NCBI RefSeq assembly: GCF_943734655.1
Contig: NC_071355.1
Span: forward strand, 13,744,768 to 13,808,767
Source: Sabethes cyaneus
Lineage: Eukaryota > Arthropoda > Insecta > Diptera > Culicidae
Length of the DNA: 64,000 nucleotides
Direction: 5' to 3'
Made by a program: the position numbers and the translations under genes. Position 1 is the stretch's first letter. The number at the start of each line of letters is the position of its first letter. Below are positions 23,508-32,363 of this stretch, piece by piece. Below the pieces are notes generated by a model, which was not told the DNA's origin, searched no databases, and worked only from the letters and a program-made list of their open reading frames with translations.

Positions 23508-23744
23508 AAATAATAAAAATAAGAAAACTTATCCAATTTAATTCTACTATGTGTATTTTATTCAATGACAGATACGTATTTCGCCTACGACTTGCAGGCT
23601 TCCTCAGTGTCTGTTTTCGAACTGTCTGGGTTCGAAAACAGACACTGAGGAAGCCTGCAAGTCGTAGGCGAAATACGTATCTGTCATTGAATAAAATACA
23701 CATAGTAGAATTAAATTGGATAAGTTTTCTTATTTTTATTTTTA
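23508..23744. mobile_element. Fold-back family F: perfect 111-bp palindrome
   Basis: Bases 23,512-23,622 are the exact reverse complement of 23,630-23,740, with only 7 bases (TGTCTGG) between. The pairing extends to 23,508-23,744 with one mismatch. As a result nearly the same peptide is read from both strands (243-base plus and 297-base minus frames), which is an artefact of the palindrome. The arms contain GATACGTATTTCGCCTACGA and TTGCAGGCTTCCTCAGTGTC, shared with diverged copies at 3,484 and 55,455. Just outside, gtattctactaagacgctcc is shared with the coding-like remnant at 29,215. Perfect arm identity means recent origin or gene conversion, or an artefact. Confidence 0.9.
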
Positions 23745-23879
23745 GGTTTCGTATTCTACTAAGACGCTCCAAAACTTCAGTCAATAAATAGTTTACTTTT
23801 TTGGACGTCGACGAATTTCCGACGCTCGCCTTTTTAGTTTGTTTAGAATGAGGCCCTATTTTTCAGTAAAACCTACACT

Positions 23880-24465
23880 CCCGGCAGAAACAAAAAACAC
23901 AATCAGAGCAATGATTTTTTTTAGCATTTGTACCTCCAACCGTGTGAAACGCTGGTGAAAACGGCTATCCTACCGCTGTCACCAGAATGATGCTCTTCTT
24001 CACACACACATATGCACGAGTCTTGCAGTTCTGAGGTCTGTCACTGACAAACTGTGGCCAAATTGCGAGTTCATTTCGGCACCAACTTTTCAAAAGGGCC
24101 AATCTACAAAATGTAACCAAACCGAGTGAGGGTTATTTTCCGCTGTTTGTTTGCAAAATATAAACCAAATATAAATTATATATTGGCCCTTCTGAAAAGT
24201 TGGATTTAGTAGACTCTCTAGACGTTCGGTTCCGATGAAGAATCTGGCGCGAAAGAAGGCCCCAATGACTAGATGGTTGATGAAGCCTGTCGTGTAGATT
24301 CTGCCGACCAAAAACAGGACCAACTATCTCGAAAAGATTTTCATGCCTAAGGTTTCACCTCCAGTGAGAATAATTAAGCCCCGATCCCCAATTGAGTTGT
24401 CCGAAGCGAAGGAGATTTTTTGGACAATTATGTAATTTTTGATTATTTGAATTCATTAATGTTAG
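23880..24465. repeat. Tandem segmental duplication D, copy 1
   Basis: It matches 25,400-25,845 in order: aaaaaacacaatca, CATTTGTACCTC, CTATCCTACCGCTGTCACCA, TCTGTCACTGACAAACT, GACTCTCTAGACGTTCGGTT, GAAGAATCTGGCGCGAAAGA and CCCCAATGACTAGATGG. The copies are offset by about 1.4-1.5 kb in the same orientation. Copy 1 contains the 122-bp MITE at 24,082 that copy 2 lacks. On the minus strand copy 2 keeps a longer open frame (see 25,357-25,584), and copy 1 is more broken. Confidence 0.85.
24082..24203. mobile_element. MITE with CCAACTTTTCAAAAGGGCCA termini, copy 1
   Basis: A 122-bp element with inverted ends CCAACTTTTCAAAAGGGCCA and TTGGCCCTTCTGAAAAGTTGG (one mismatch), followed inward by CAAAATGTAA. 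The interior includes GTGAGGGTTATTTTC. It interrupts duplication copy 1. In copy 2 the flanks join directly (cgagttcgtcttgtagact). The family member at 51,735-51,869 has the same ends and interior. No ORF is present. Confidence 0.85.
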
Positions 24466-24794
24466 TCTGTAATCCAAACCAGCCTCCTGACAAGACGCCA
24501 TTTTTTAGTGGTAAGAATCGCATTTAGCGAAGAATCAAATCAATTATGCTCGTTTGCAGTCAAGACAAGCATCAGTGACGTAGTTGCATCTCACTGCACG
24601 TTAGAGGTAAATTTAGGCGTTTTGATCATTCATTCCGGTTATCTCCGTTATACTGAAGCTAGGTTATCAAATCAAAAGTATTTTTTGCCGATATCAATAG
24701 TAACGCACGTTGGCTATAGCTTGTGTAAAAATATTTAGCTAAATAATTCGAATATCTATCTATCTCAGAGACTGTTAGATTTTTCTTAATCTTT

Positions 24795-24950
24795 TGATAC
24801 CAAAGCAAAACCTAGCAGCTACATTCCGTTTTCGAAACTTGACCTTCTGTTTTCTTTTCGATAGACTTCACAGTCAGTTGCTAGAGTACTCAGCTGAGAA
24901 TCAGGACGTAGGACGTAGGACGACTGGCTTGAGGCCAGGGATGGCACAAT
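24795..24950 (-). mobile_element. SINE200-like SINE, truncated
   Basis: The plus strand shows the complement of the SINE tail (CTACATTCCGTTTTCGAAAC, then cttgaccttctg) and part of the body (cttcacagtcagttgctaga). The tRNA-like head is largely replaced: the sequence breaks near tcaggacgtaggacgtagga and shows only gacgactggcttg. Confidence 0.65.
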
Positions 24951-25356
24951 CACTTTGACTCAATTCACATTCATTTGACAGTACCGTCTCAGTGAGACAC
25001 AAACTGGGATCCAACGATTAGTGCAATTGTTCTACGTTCGAAAATATATGTCAGTGTCAGTCAGTCAGTAATCTTCTGGGCCCACAACCTGTTGCAATTG
25101 TTATTTTCTAACCAGAACAGATCGTACCCGATTTGTAATATTGAATATGATAATCCGAAAGAATCAGCGTGTCTGTTCTGGTAAGATCCTGAATTTAGTG
25201 ACCCTAAAAAGGACCGTTAGTGATTGCGATTTTCCACAGGCAACCATGGATCGAAATGTGCGTAAACCAAGTTAAGTTAGGTAAATATACAATATGGCTA
25301 AAAATTCGAATTGGTTGGCTAAAAATTTCTCTGAAATCTATTGAAGATTGACTAAG

Positions 25357-25584
25357 TTAGGTTGTTTGGAAGGTAGACGTACGACAAAAACAGAAAAGAA
25401 ATTTTACCGGAAAAACAAAAAACACAATCATAACAAGAATTTTTTCAACATTTGTACCTCGAGCAACAGGTTTCTCCCAATCATGTGAAAGATTTGTGAC
25501 CGCTATCCTACCGCTGTCACCAGAATGAAGCTTTTCTTCAAACGCATGCAAGAGCCTTGCAGTTCTTGGGTCTGTCACTGACAA
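25357..25584 (-). pseudogene. Open frame in duplication copy 2, unrecognised
   Basis: The minus-strand frame reads MSVTDPRTARLLHAFEEKLH and continues through a hydrophilic region (SGDSGRIAV, SHDWEKPVARG) before turning hydrophobic. The first ~50 residues look more protein-like than most frames here. The homologous stretch of copy 1 is frameshifted and stopped, so if this was once an exon or transposon ORF, copy 1 has lost it. A possible donor site (GAGGTACAAATG) sits where the composition changes. I do not recognise the family, and chance is possible. Confidence 0.25.
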
Positions 25585-25845
25585 ACTTTGGCCAAATTGC
25601 GAGTTCGTCTTGTAGACTCTCTAGACGTTCGGTTCGAAATATTGATCCTGATGAAGAATCTGGCGCGAAAGAAAGCCCCAATGACTAGATGGATGATGAA
25701 GCCTATCGTGTAGACTCTGCCGATAAAACAGGACTGAATATCTCGAAAAGATGTTCAAGACTTTATTGTCCGACACGAAATTCTTCTTAAAAGACCTTTT
25801 GGACAATTTTGTAATGTTGGATTATTTGAATTCATGTTTCTTTAA
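25400..25845. repeat. Tandem segmental duplication D, copy 2
   Basis: Second copy of the segment at 23,880-24,465. It lacks the 122-bp MITE and so preserves the pre-insertion junction near 25,607-25,612. Flanks on the far side (ttggacaattttgtaat, ggattatttgaattcat) match copy 1 as well. Confidence 0.85.
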
Positions 25846-26039
25846 TCGTACTATTTTGAACGCTTCCGATGGCTGCTTGTAAAATTTGCGTCAGTAGGCC
25901 GGTACCTTTTAAGATGTAAGTCTCATCAAGTTAACAAGAGCAATTTTTCTCAATTTTCAATCTAACTTAGGCTAGAGTATAGTAGTCTTCACGTTACACA
26001 GGTCGAACTCGATTATCAGGAGCCTTAATTCTTTTTCAT

Positions 26040-26258
26040 TGCAGAAAACAAAACCATGGGTTATGAACAACTCTAAGACTTGACCCTTCTCTAGCGACAG
26101 ACTTAACAGCCGGATATTAGGGTACAGGACAATTATGGGGCTAGTGCCACGATCCTATTGATTCTAGCAGCATCGCTCAGCCGAGATTCGAACATACAAC
26201 GACTGGTTTGTTAGACCAGCATCGTACCTTGAAGTTCACTGGACGGTTATCCCTTGCA
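26040..26258 (-). mobile_element. SINE200-like SINE, nearly full
   Basis: Read on the minus strand: A-box-like head with GATGCTGGTCTAACAAACCA, B box TGTTCGAATCTCGGCTG, body (AGGATCGTGGCACTAGCCCC, TTGTCCTGTACCCTAATATC) and tail toward 26,040. The end TCCAGTGAACTTCAAGGTAC at about 26,246 is the presumed 5' start. Confidence 0.8.
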
Positions 26259-26559
26259 AACAAAATAAAACCACCATAGGGTAGACGCTCCATTAGTCGC
26301 GTAGCTAAGCACAATGTAATTTCTTTTCATTCATTGCACGAGTAGCTTTATAAAGAAAAAAATTAATTTTCCGATTCAATTACATTGTACCAATAGTTGC
26401 GCTAATGTTCCCTTAATTAGGTTTGGTATTCTTTTAATTGTGTTATTCCGTATACATTGCTAGGTTGGTAGGTGAAAAAACATTGTAGCGCAACTATAGA
26501 AATGAGCGCTTATAGTTGTGCGCCAACTGCGCCTATTGGATTTTAGATTTTAGAAAATA

Positions 26560-26995
26560 ATGTTTTGGGGTATTTTAAATTTTTGGGTAAGTATATGGTA
26601 AAGAAAGATTACTCTAAATTACTGCCTTGAGGAACTCCTAAATGCATAAGCAGTTCTTCTGATTCTGTTGATTCCAGTTTGATGCACAGTCGACGATGAA
26701 TAGGTGCGATTCGAATCAGTAGACAACCCTACTAGCACGGTTGTAACAAAGTAGTTGTGGTAACCAAATTATGACTAATTTCAGTCGTAATCCGGTTGCT
26801 TTAACTAAATGGACCTATAGTGTGCTACTTGGGAAGGTTTGGCTAGGATGCACAATACAAACGGTCTAGTTTGGCAAGCAGGGTATGATTTACTTAGTCA
26901 GAGATTACCTTCAGGTCAGTATAAATGACATCAGCTTGAAGCCCCTGATCCATGGAAGCAAGGCAAAGCAGTAAGAACTAGACCAGATTGGTGAT
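26560..26995 (-). pseudogene. CR1-like LINE RT remnant split by a small insert
   Basis: The minus strand reads FLLLCLASMDQGLQADVIYT then DLKVISD, stop, VNHTLLAKLDRLYC (RT motif A region). After a ~105-base interruption it continues with ELLMHLGVPQGSNLE, stop, SFFTIYL (motif B region, GVPQGSNLGPLLFTIYL in relatives). Order and spacing agree with the RT at 32,440-33,920 once the insert is removed. Upstream on the same strand, to about 27,320, a weak GLPVDFRKMKSLNMFGLDGN stretch may be the N-terminal RT region. Stops and substitutions rule out activity. Confidence 0.75.
26727..26833. mobile_element. Small TIR element inside RT remnant
   Basis: It lies between the two halves of the minus-strand RT. 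The right end read inward is CCCAAGTAGCACACTATAGG. The left end is CCCTACTAGCACGGTTG. The outer ~12 bases are imperfect inverted repeats (CCC-A-TAGCAC). The interior is non-coding (gtggtaaccaaattatgact). It resembles the CCCAAG MITEs in its terminus but not in its interior. Confidence 0.55.
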
Positions 26996-27454
26996 CGAAG
27001 ATCTACCAGAAAAAAATCCATATTGCCTTAGTGAATTGCCTTAGTGAAAGTATTTTGCAGGTCTCAAAAGTTCCCCGTTTATACGCATCTCAAAGAACAT
27101 TACTTACGGTAGTTATATCGGAAATATTATAGATTTCTTTTAACATTCTAACAAAGCTGCTCATGCTGAACTCAGATTTACAATAGATCTTAATGGCGCA
27201 CAAGCAGCGTAAGAAGTACTATATTAATAAAATCTAAGGTATTTCCATCAAGCCCAAACATATTTAAAGATTTCATTTTTCTGAAGTCTACTGGTAAACC
27301 TGCATCAGCAAAAACACAGTTTTTTATTTAAACCCTCTCTCAGAGCGCGTCTTTAATCTGTCGTTGGTTAAACATTACATCGTCAGATGCATGGAATTTA
27401 TCAAATGTTAGTGTTCTTTCAAATATGTATACGTTTTCTGATAACAAGCAGCCT

Positions 27455-27670
27455 AATTGAAAGGCTTTACTATGTTAGCGATAGAGCACGTGTAAAATTG
27501 GGTACGTCTATTTGCTCACCGTGGAGTACCTCAAAGAGGCACCTTTGAACCTTTGTTGTTCACTATATTTTTCAACGATACTGATTCTCTGTTCAATGGT
27601 AGCTGTTAACTCGTTTACGCTAGCGATCTAATACCTATACTTTGGACTGAGATATATTAATTTTACAGCC
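27455..27670 (+). pseudogene. CR1-like LINE RT remnant
   Basis: The plus strand reads RLYYVSDRARVKLGTSICSP, then in a second frame RGVPQRGTFEPLLFTIFFND and SLFNGSC, stop, LVYASDLIPI. These correspond to the R..VKIG, SGVPQGSNLGPLLFS..FND and LVYADDLK boxes. The catalytic YADD has become YASD and a frameshift precedes motif B, so it is dead. Its orientation is opposite to the neighbouring remnant at 26,560-26,995, so the two are separate insertions or an inversion. Confidence 0.8.
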
Positions 27671-28094
27671 AATTATTTTTTTATTACTATATGTATTGGA
27701 GAGCTCAACAGGGTTAGAGAAGTACGCGACATTCGAATTCTAGAAAATAAAAAACCTTACCTTTGTTAATTATTAACCTGCTATTATTACCCAAGCTACC
27801 AGTTAATAAGGTTTTACTAATATAATCCAATATTTTAACAATGCTTACAAACTCAAGCATTTATATTGGTTTGGTTTGACCTGTTTTGGAAAATTATGCT
27901 CTTACATGAGTTTTTCATCAACTAGTAAGGAACCTAAGAATTGTGTGCATTCAAGAACGCTTCATTTGAATTACTTTGTGCTATTTGCCGTGGCGTGTTT
28001 GTTGGAATCTTCCGCCTTCTCGCAAATGTTGTTCATGAAGTTAGATTAGATACCGCACTTCGAAGGGCTTACTTCATTAGCGCTTACGAAAACC

Positions 28095-28298
28095 AAAGCC
28101 TAGGTGCCACATTCCGTTATCGAAACTTGACCTCCTGTTTTTTGTACGACAGACTTCGCAGCCAGCTGTTAAGGTACAGGACAATTGCAGGGCCAGTTGC
28201 TACGATCCTATTGACTCTAACAGCCTCTCCCAGCCGAGATTCGAACATATGATAACTGGCTTATTAGGCCAGCATCATACCTCGAGGCCAACTGGGTG
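28095..28298 (-). mobile_element. SINE200-like SINE, best-preserved copy
   Basis: Minus strand, 5' to 3': CCAGTTGGCCTCGAGGTATG, GATGCTGGCCTAATAAGCCA (A-box region), ATGTTCGAATCTCGGCTGG (B box), GAGGCTGTTAGAGTCAATAG, then GATCGTAGCAACTGGCCCTG, TGTCCTGTACCTTAACAGCT, GCGAAGTCTGTCGTAC and a tail with AAACTTGACC..GTTTCGATAACGGAATG complement near 28,110. This copy has the most complete head and tail and is the best probe for the family. Confidence 0.85.
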
Positions 28299-28299
28299 A

Positions 28300-29200
28300 C
28301 AATTTATTTATCTCTTTAATTTGCATAGAAGCCAATTTTTCACGCACAACCGGACGGTTAGCGAGATATGATGCCCAGTCACATATGCCGTGAATATGAT
28401 GAATATATGGTACTACCACCTGCCTTAGCGGATGTTCTGTCGAACCGACACCGACATCATGTCAAAAAGAGTTGAACATATTCAACGATTGGTCATGCTT
28501 CAAGGTCATGGTCAAGCAACATCACTTACACGTACCAGGGATTTAGAGAATCTCCTTCCAAGGGCTAAGTCGCCTGAGTCAATCGTTGAATAAACCGTTT
28601 TAATGCAGAATGACTCCAGCAGGTGGGGAGAAGAGCCCGCTCATTATCCACGATGTGTTGTTAATCGGGCCAAGATTAACCCTAGAAAGTTGACTGTTTC
28701 ACTTTTCCTAGGCCCACCGCTTCAAACAAGTGCTCTGATGGTCCCTCTCTCTTCCCGATTCTAGTTTATTTATGAAATGTGGTATATATGAGTAAAAATA
28801 GAACAATCTCACCAGCAGTCCTTCGAATGGAATAGAGTTGCTTTATTTTGGTTTTCATAAGTGCATCTAATAATTAATTTAATTTTTTCTTCTGGTATCC
28901 AATATCCATGTGCAGTATTAACACTCGTATTGGACAAAGTTTTCACTATAAAACAGGAGCTGCTTCATAAGCTAAAACGAAAAAAATAATTAAAATAACT
29001 TATTTTATGCTTACCTATTAACAAGGTCGTGCGAGCCGCACGTCCGCCGTCTGCCCAAAACCTCGATTTTCAGATCAGGCAACCGGGAACCACCAAGTAT
29101 CGCACCTCCTAGCTTGGCTACTCAATAAAGCATTACCGGGTATGGCCACGTGGAGGCGCTAGGTAGGGGCTTGGGAAAGCTAGAGCTGTCTCGTCTTTTC
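28300..29200. other. No recognised feature
   Basis: Mixed composition. A GC-richer patch at about 29,025-29,200 (gagccgcacgtccgccg, ggccacgtggaggcgctagg) looks unlike its AT-rich flanks and could be a 5' UTR-like piece of a retroelement, but no frame supports this. Confidence 0.35.
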
Positions 29201-29214
29201 GGTTGATACGCATC

Positions 29215-29440
29215 AATCCTTTCGTATTTTACTAAGACGCTCCAAAAACTTCAATCGATTCTTTGTTATATAATCAGTCAAGGCCTCTTTATATTGGTTC
29301 CAGTCTGAAGTAGCTTTTGTCCGATGGTACATTCTGCCTGTTTGTCATTCCACGTTCGAGAACTGGCTTGATATGGTGAAATAATTTTATCGATGACTTC
29401 GTCTGGGACATTTTTTTGTGGTAAATAAGTTTTTAATAAT
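29215..29440 (-). pseudogene. Decayed protein-coding fragment, probably LINE-derived
   Basis: The minus strand gives IISPYQASSRTWNDKQAE and, after one frame change, YHRTKATSDWNQYKEALTDY followed by NRLKFLERLSKIRKD. The basic, Trp/Tyr-spaced pattern resembles the linker between endonuclease and RT domains of some LINEs, but I cannot name the family. The last block, coding FLERLSKIR, is the same DNA that flanks fold-back family F at 23,750 and 55,430, which links the family to a coding ancestor. Confidence 0.5.
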
Positions 29441-29548
29441 GTATTATCGCTCTTTTAGCAATGTTTAAATCACAGTTTGTTTTAAGTTGCAGGGACTCAT
29501 AATTCGGATTTTATCCTGGGTTCTTGTTACCTCCACCAGGAGGATCCA

Positions 29549-29810
29549 ATATTGCAAATCGAGCGAGAAGCAAACGATACCGACCCGTACGCAAGAGAGC
29601 GTGAGAAACATAGCATCCAACGCGTACTCCACCGATGCAAGCGTACGACAAACAACCGCTGTTGCCTTGCGGCAAGCAATCTGCTACTGACACACTCACG
29701 TGCATACAGCCCCGTAGCGTCGTTCGACGCAGCCCACTCATGAAACCAATAGCTCGTGGGCTGTCAACAGCCCGCGAGTGTGAGTAGAACGTATGGCTGC
29801 GGAATTCGCT
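29549..29810. repeat. Dispersed repeat X, copy 2
   Basis: It shares GAGCGAGAAGCAAACGAT, CAAACAACCGCTGTTG, CAATCTGCTACTGACACACT and cagcccactca with the copies at 12,503 and 56,742. The palindromic region reads CAGCCCGCGAGTGTGAG here. Confidence 0.7.
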
Positions 29811-29826
29811 TCACTAAATTACTGTC

Positions 29827-30268
29827 CTATGTCTGCGAGAGAAGGCGATCAGTACGTAATGCTTCCCGAAGAGTTAAGGTCAAGAACTATTTCTTGACCC
29901 AAATAGCTGTGTCCTTGTCCTGAAATGTGAGCACTAAATACCTCGGCTCGGCTTTCACCGACAGCAGACCAATTTGGGCTTGAATTGCTCCTGCCATTGT
30001 TATGCATCTTTCAGGAAGCGCTCATCTAGTATCACTTCTCGCTGACTAGTAGGCAGTTCAACCGCTCAGGATTTTGGATTTTGACATCCCCTACGATACA
30101 ACTTTTTAAATAATCAGTAAATGAACAGGGGTCGCGGTCATCCCTATTTATCGCAGCTTTCACAAACATTTCCGAAAAATGTCGGATTGATTGGGTCGGC
30201 CGGGGGCTTAGGGTTAGTAAAGGGATGTAAGCGGGATACCAGACCCGGTTTAGATACCGAAGAAGCAT
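29827..30268 (-). pseudogene. Protein-like minus-strand stretch, unrecognised
   Basis: Frames on the minus strand include a 78-codon frame (30,268-30,032) with SFTDYLKSCIVGDVKIQNPE. Then, from an ATG at 29,997, another frame reads MAGAIQAQIGLLSVKAEPRY then LVLTFQDKDTAIWVKK before a stop at 29,889, with an open continuation TLREALRTDRLLSQT. The composition is protein-like and the frames follow each other, as in a decayed ORF. I cannot assign a family; a retroelement gag or protease region is one possibility. Confidence 0.3.
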
Positions 30269-30279
30269 TCTACGATGAT

Positions 30280-30445
30280 TACGAACAATGATAGAGGTGC
30301 TAAGGTAGCAGATGCGAGAATTACCGAGTTAGTGCAAAGATCCTATTAACTCTGTAGCGACACCGCACAGTCGAGTATCGAACATACGAAAACTGGCTTG
30401 TTAGTCCAGCATCGTACCCCGGAACTAACTGGACAGGCCAATTTT
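30280..30445 (-). mobile_element. SINE200-like SINE, 3' portion lost
   Basis: Minus strand: CCAGTTAGTTCCGGGGTACG, GATGCTGGACTAACAAGCCA, B box TGTTCGATACTCGACTGTG (altered), then gagttaataggatctttgca. The rest of the body diverges beyond about 30,310. Confidence 0.7.
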
Positions 30446-30479
30446 TATGCTGTATTACATTTAATTCAGAAGAATAATA

Positions 30480-31040
30480 TTTCTAGCTGTCGGTTTTTGG
30501 GGTTTGGCAACGGATTCCCGTTATAAATACTGCGCCCTAGCTCTTTGGTCTCGAGGATTGCGAGGCGGGTGCGACTCTATCGTTTAAAGCTTCTGTCGAT
30601 TACCGCGAACGCCCAGGTCGTGCTGTGCTCAATTTACTTAGACGACCTAAGCTTTGGGACAGTGCATAAATGCCAGGGAGATGAAAGATGATATTTGTTC
30701 CATGGGTCGAGCCCTGATAAATCGATAACCACTGATGGTCCGAGATTTGTCTTCCCATTAGTTCATTTGTGGTTGATTGTGTTGGAAAATTTATGGCGGG
30801 TGGGCGGTTGATGACAATCGGTGCTAGGCGGGGAGATTTCAGCGTCAGTTCGCGCAGTCCGCGCAGGGCCGGAACGCCTCCGCCTGCGGGCATAGCCGTG
30901 TCGCCTATGCTTGGGGCACTACCAGTTTTTTAGTGGACGACCGTGCCAGTCTTGTCAGCTAGAGCTAGTGTTTGAGGACTGCCTGATACTTTGATGATGA
31001 CATCACAAAAGGACCCGGCATAGAGCTTTTTACGCTATTA
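30480..31040 (+). repeat. Dispersed repeat Y, copy 1
   Basis: About 550 bases match, in inverted orientation, 54,540-55,035. Shared phrases are GGCAACGGATTCCCGTTATA, aatactgcgcc, GGCGGGTGCGACTCTAT, GTCGATTACCGCGAACG, GGCCGGAACGCCTCCGCCTG, CACAAAAGGACCCGGC and CGCTATTAAGCGACCAG. It lies just downstream (in transcriptional sense) of the BEL/Pao integrase remnant, so an LTR is one explanation. I cannot confirm LTR ends. It contains no shared ORF. Confidence 0.75.
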
Positions 31041-31369
31041 AGCGACCAGGCTGGGTAACCCAGAAAAAAACGACAAAAAAGGACAATATTTTGCTGTTGA
31101 AATCAACTAGAAATAATTGTTTGTGATAGCGTCAAAATGACGCTAGGTGAGACCAGGTAGACCTTACGATAAAATGGTACATTATTGGACCTGCAATTAA
31201 CTTTGCAGAAAGCAAGTGTGCATCGTGCACAAGTCTTTCCTTAAAGTGGTGCTCTACCTGGTTTCTGTTAACGATGAACGCGATGCCAGAAGCAATGCGA
31301 ATCGAGCTACGATTTGGACGACGTTGTCAGAGTGTGCTATCTTGAAGCTCACTTGATCACGACGGTAGT

Positions 31370-32000
31370 GATGTCGATGGTGATATCAGGAGGAACTGCT
31401 TGTAGATTGCTTCCCACTAGAAAATATCCAGATGTCAGTATGTTCAGACCATTGGAATACTCCGGTATCGGAGTGAGGGGTCAAAATTTTAGGCACATCC
31501 CAACTTGCACCAATAAGGTCAGCACATCAGCTCATAAGTCAAATTGTTGTTGCCAGCTACCTTGAGGAGGAGATAATTTTCCGCCGATTTTACACCTGCT
31601 TCCCAGAGCCCTCCAAAATGTGGTATGGAGCTCTAGACGAAATGAATTTCCAGGTGATTTCGTTGTTCGAACACCAGTTGAATATCTGTCTGTTCACATA
31701 TCGGTGGTTTCAACTTTCAGCGTGCGGTAGATTCTGTTGAGAGCATCTGAGTTGAGGCCCCTTTGAAGTATTTCTTGGCGGGCGAATAGACGACGTGGAG
31801 CAGCAGGAGGAATGCAGGAGTTGTTAGGTCACTCACCAGCTCGATGTGAACAGCTTCAGTAGAAAAACAGATGAAGATGGCCACGTGCACCTTTAGAACC
31901 TTTCGAACTGCAAATTTTACGAAGCATGGTTCACAATAGTCGACACCGCACACGGAAAACGCACGCTTCAGTGCAACTCGTGATACCGGTAGATCGGTTG
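31370..32000 (-). pseudogene. BEL/Pao-type integrase remnant
   Basis: Minus-strand frames in order: LPVSRVALKRAFSVCGVDYC (about 31,990-31,925), AVHIELVSDLTTPAFL (DDE region with the first Asp, about 31,840), then PHFGGLWEAGVKSAE (about 31,600) and LTSGYFLVGSNLQAVPPD (31,381-31,438). Together these are the integrase core and its C-terminal landmarks as known for BEL/Pao LTR retrotransposons. The core Asp/Asn box normally between the second and third blocks appears deleted, and the blocks lie in different frames. Integrase inserts the cDNA into the genome; this copy cannot act. The LOA-like LINE abuts it at about 32,005. Confidence 0.85.
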
Positions 32001-32009
32001 TGCTTAGCT

Positions 32010-32355
32010 GGACTAGAATAGACCTGAATCTGGAAACAAGTTGAGAAGGTCCGGTGGATTTAAGTCGCGTGAAACATCGTCAGAGGGTTCTAACAGCCCT
32101 CTTTCGAAGAACCTTAATCTTTTATTGAGATTTACCGGACATGGGTATAACAGGTGTTGCGAGTCTTCTTTTTCTATGCCGACATATATCATCATGAAGT
32201 TGTCCCATTAGCTTCAGATGATAGCGGCTCGGACAATGTCCTGTTATAAGACCAGTATAAATGCTTAGATCTTTCTTCGAAAGCTCCAGGATTTTGCGTG
32301 TAATTGAAACGTTTGGAGAGATGAAACGTTTCGACTGCCTAGCATTGAAAGTGTT
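32010..32355 (-). pseudogene. LOA-like LINE, 3' part (after the RNase H domain)
   Basis: Minus-strand frame: NARQSKRFISPNVSITRKIL, ELSKKDL, YTGLITGHCPSRYHLKLMG, a Cys/His stretch (ICRHRK), then after a frame change EEDSQHLLYPCPVNLNKRLR-type residues and RGLLEPSDDVSRDLNPPDLL ending SGLF and a stop at about 32,012. This is the usual C-terminal region after RNase H in LOA/I-type LINEs. It continues the LOA element that ends at 33,921, so the two pieces were separated by the CR1-like insertion at 32,364-33,920. Confidence 0.75.
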
Positions 32356-32363
32356 ATTCCAAT

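Noticed and set aside
23488..23791. Two near-identical 80-98-codon proteins on opposite strands
   Set aside because: Artefact of the perfect palindrome; the peptide is the same arm read twice.
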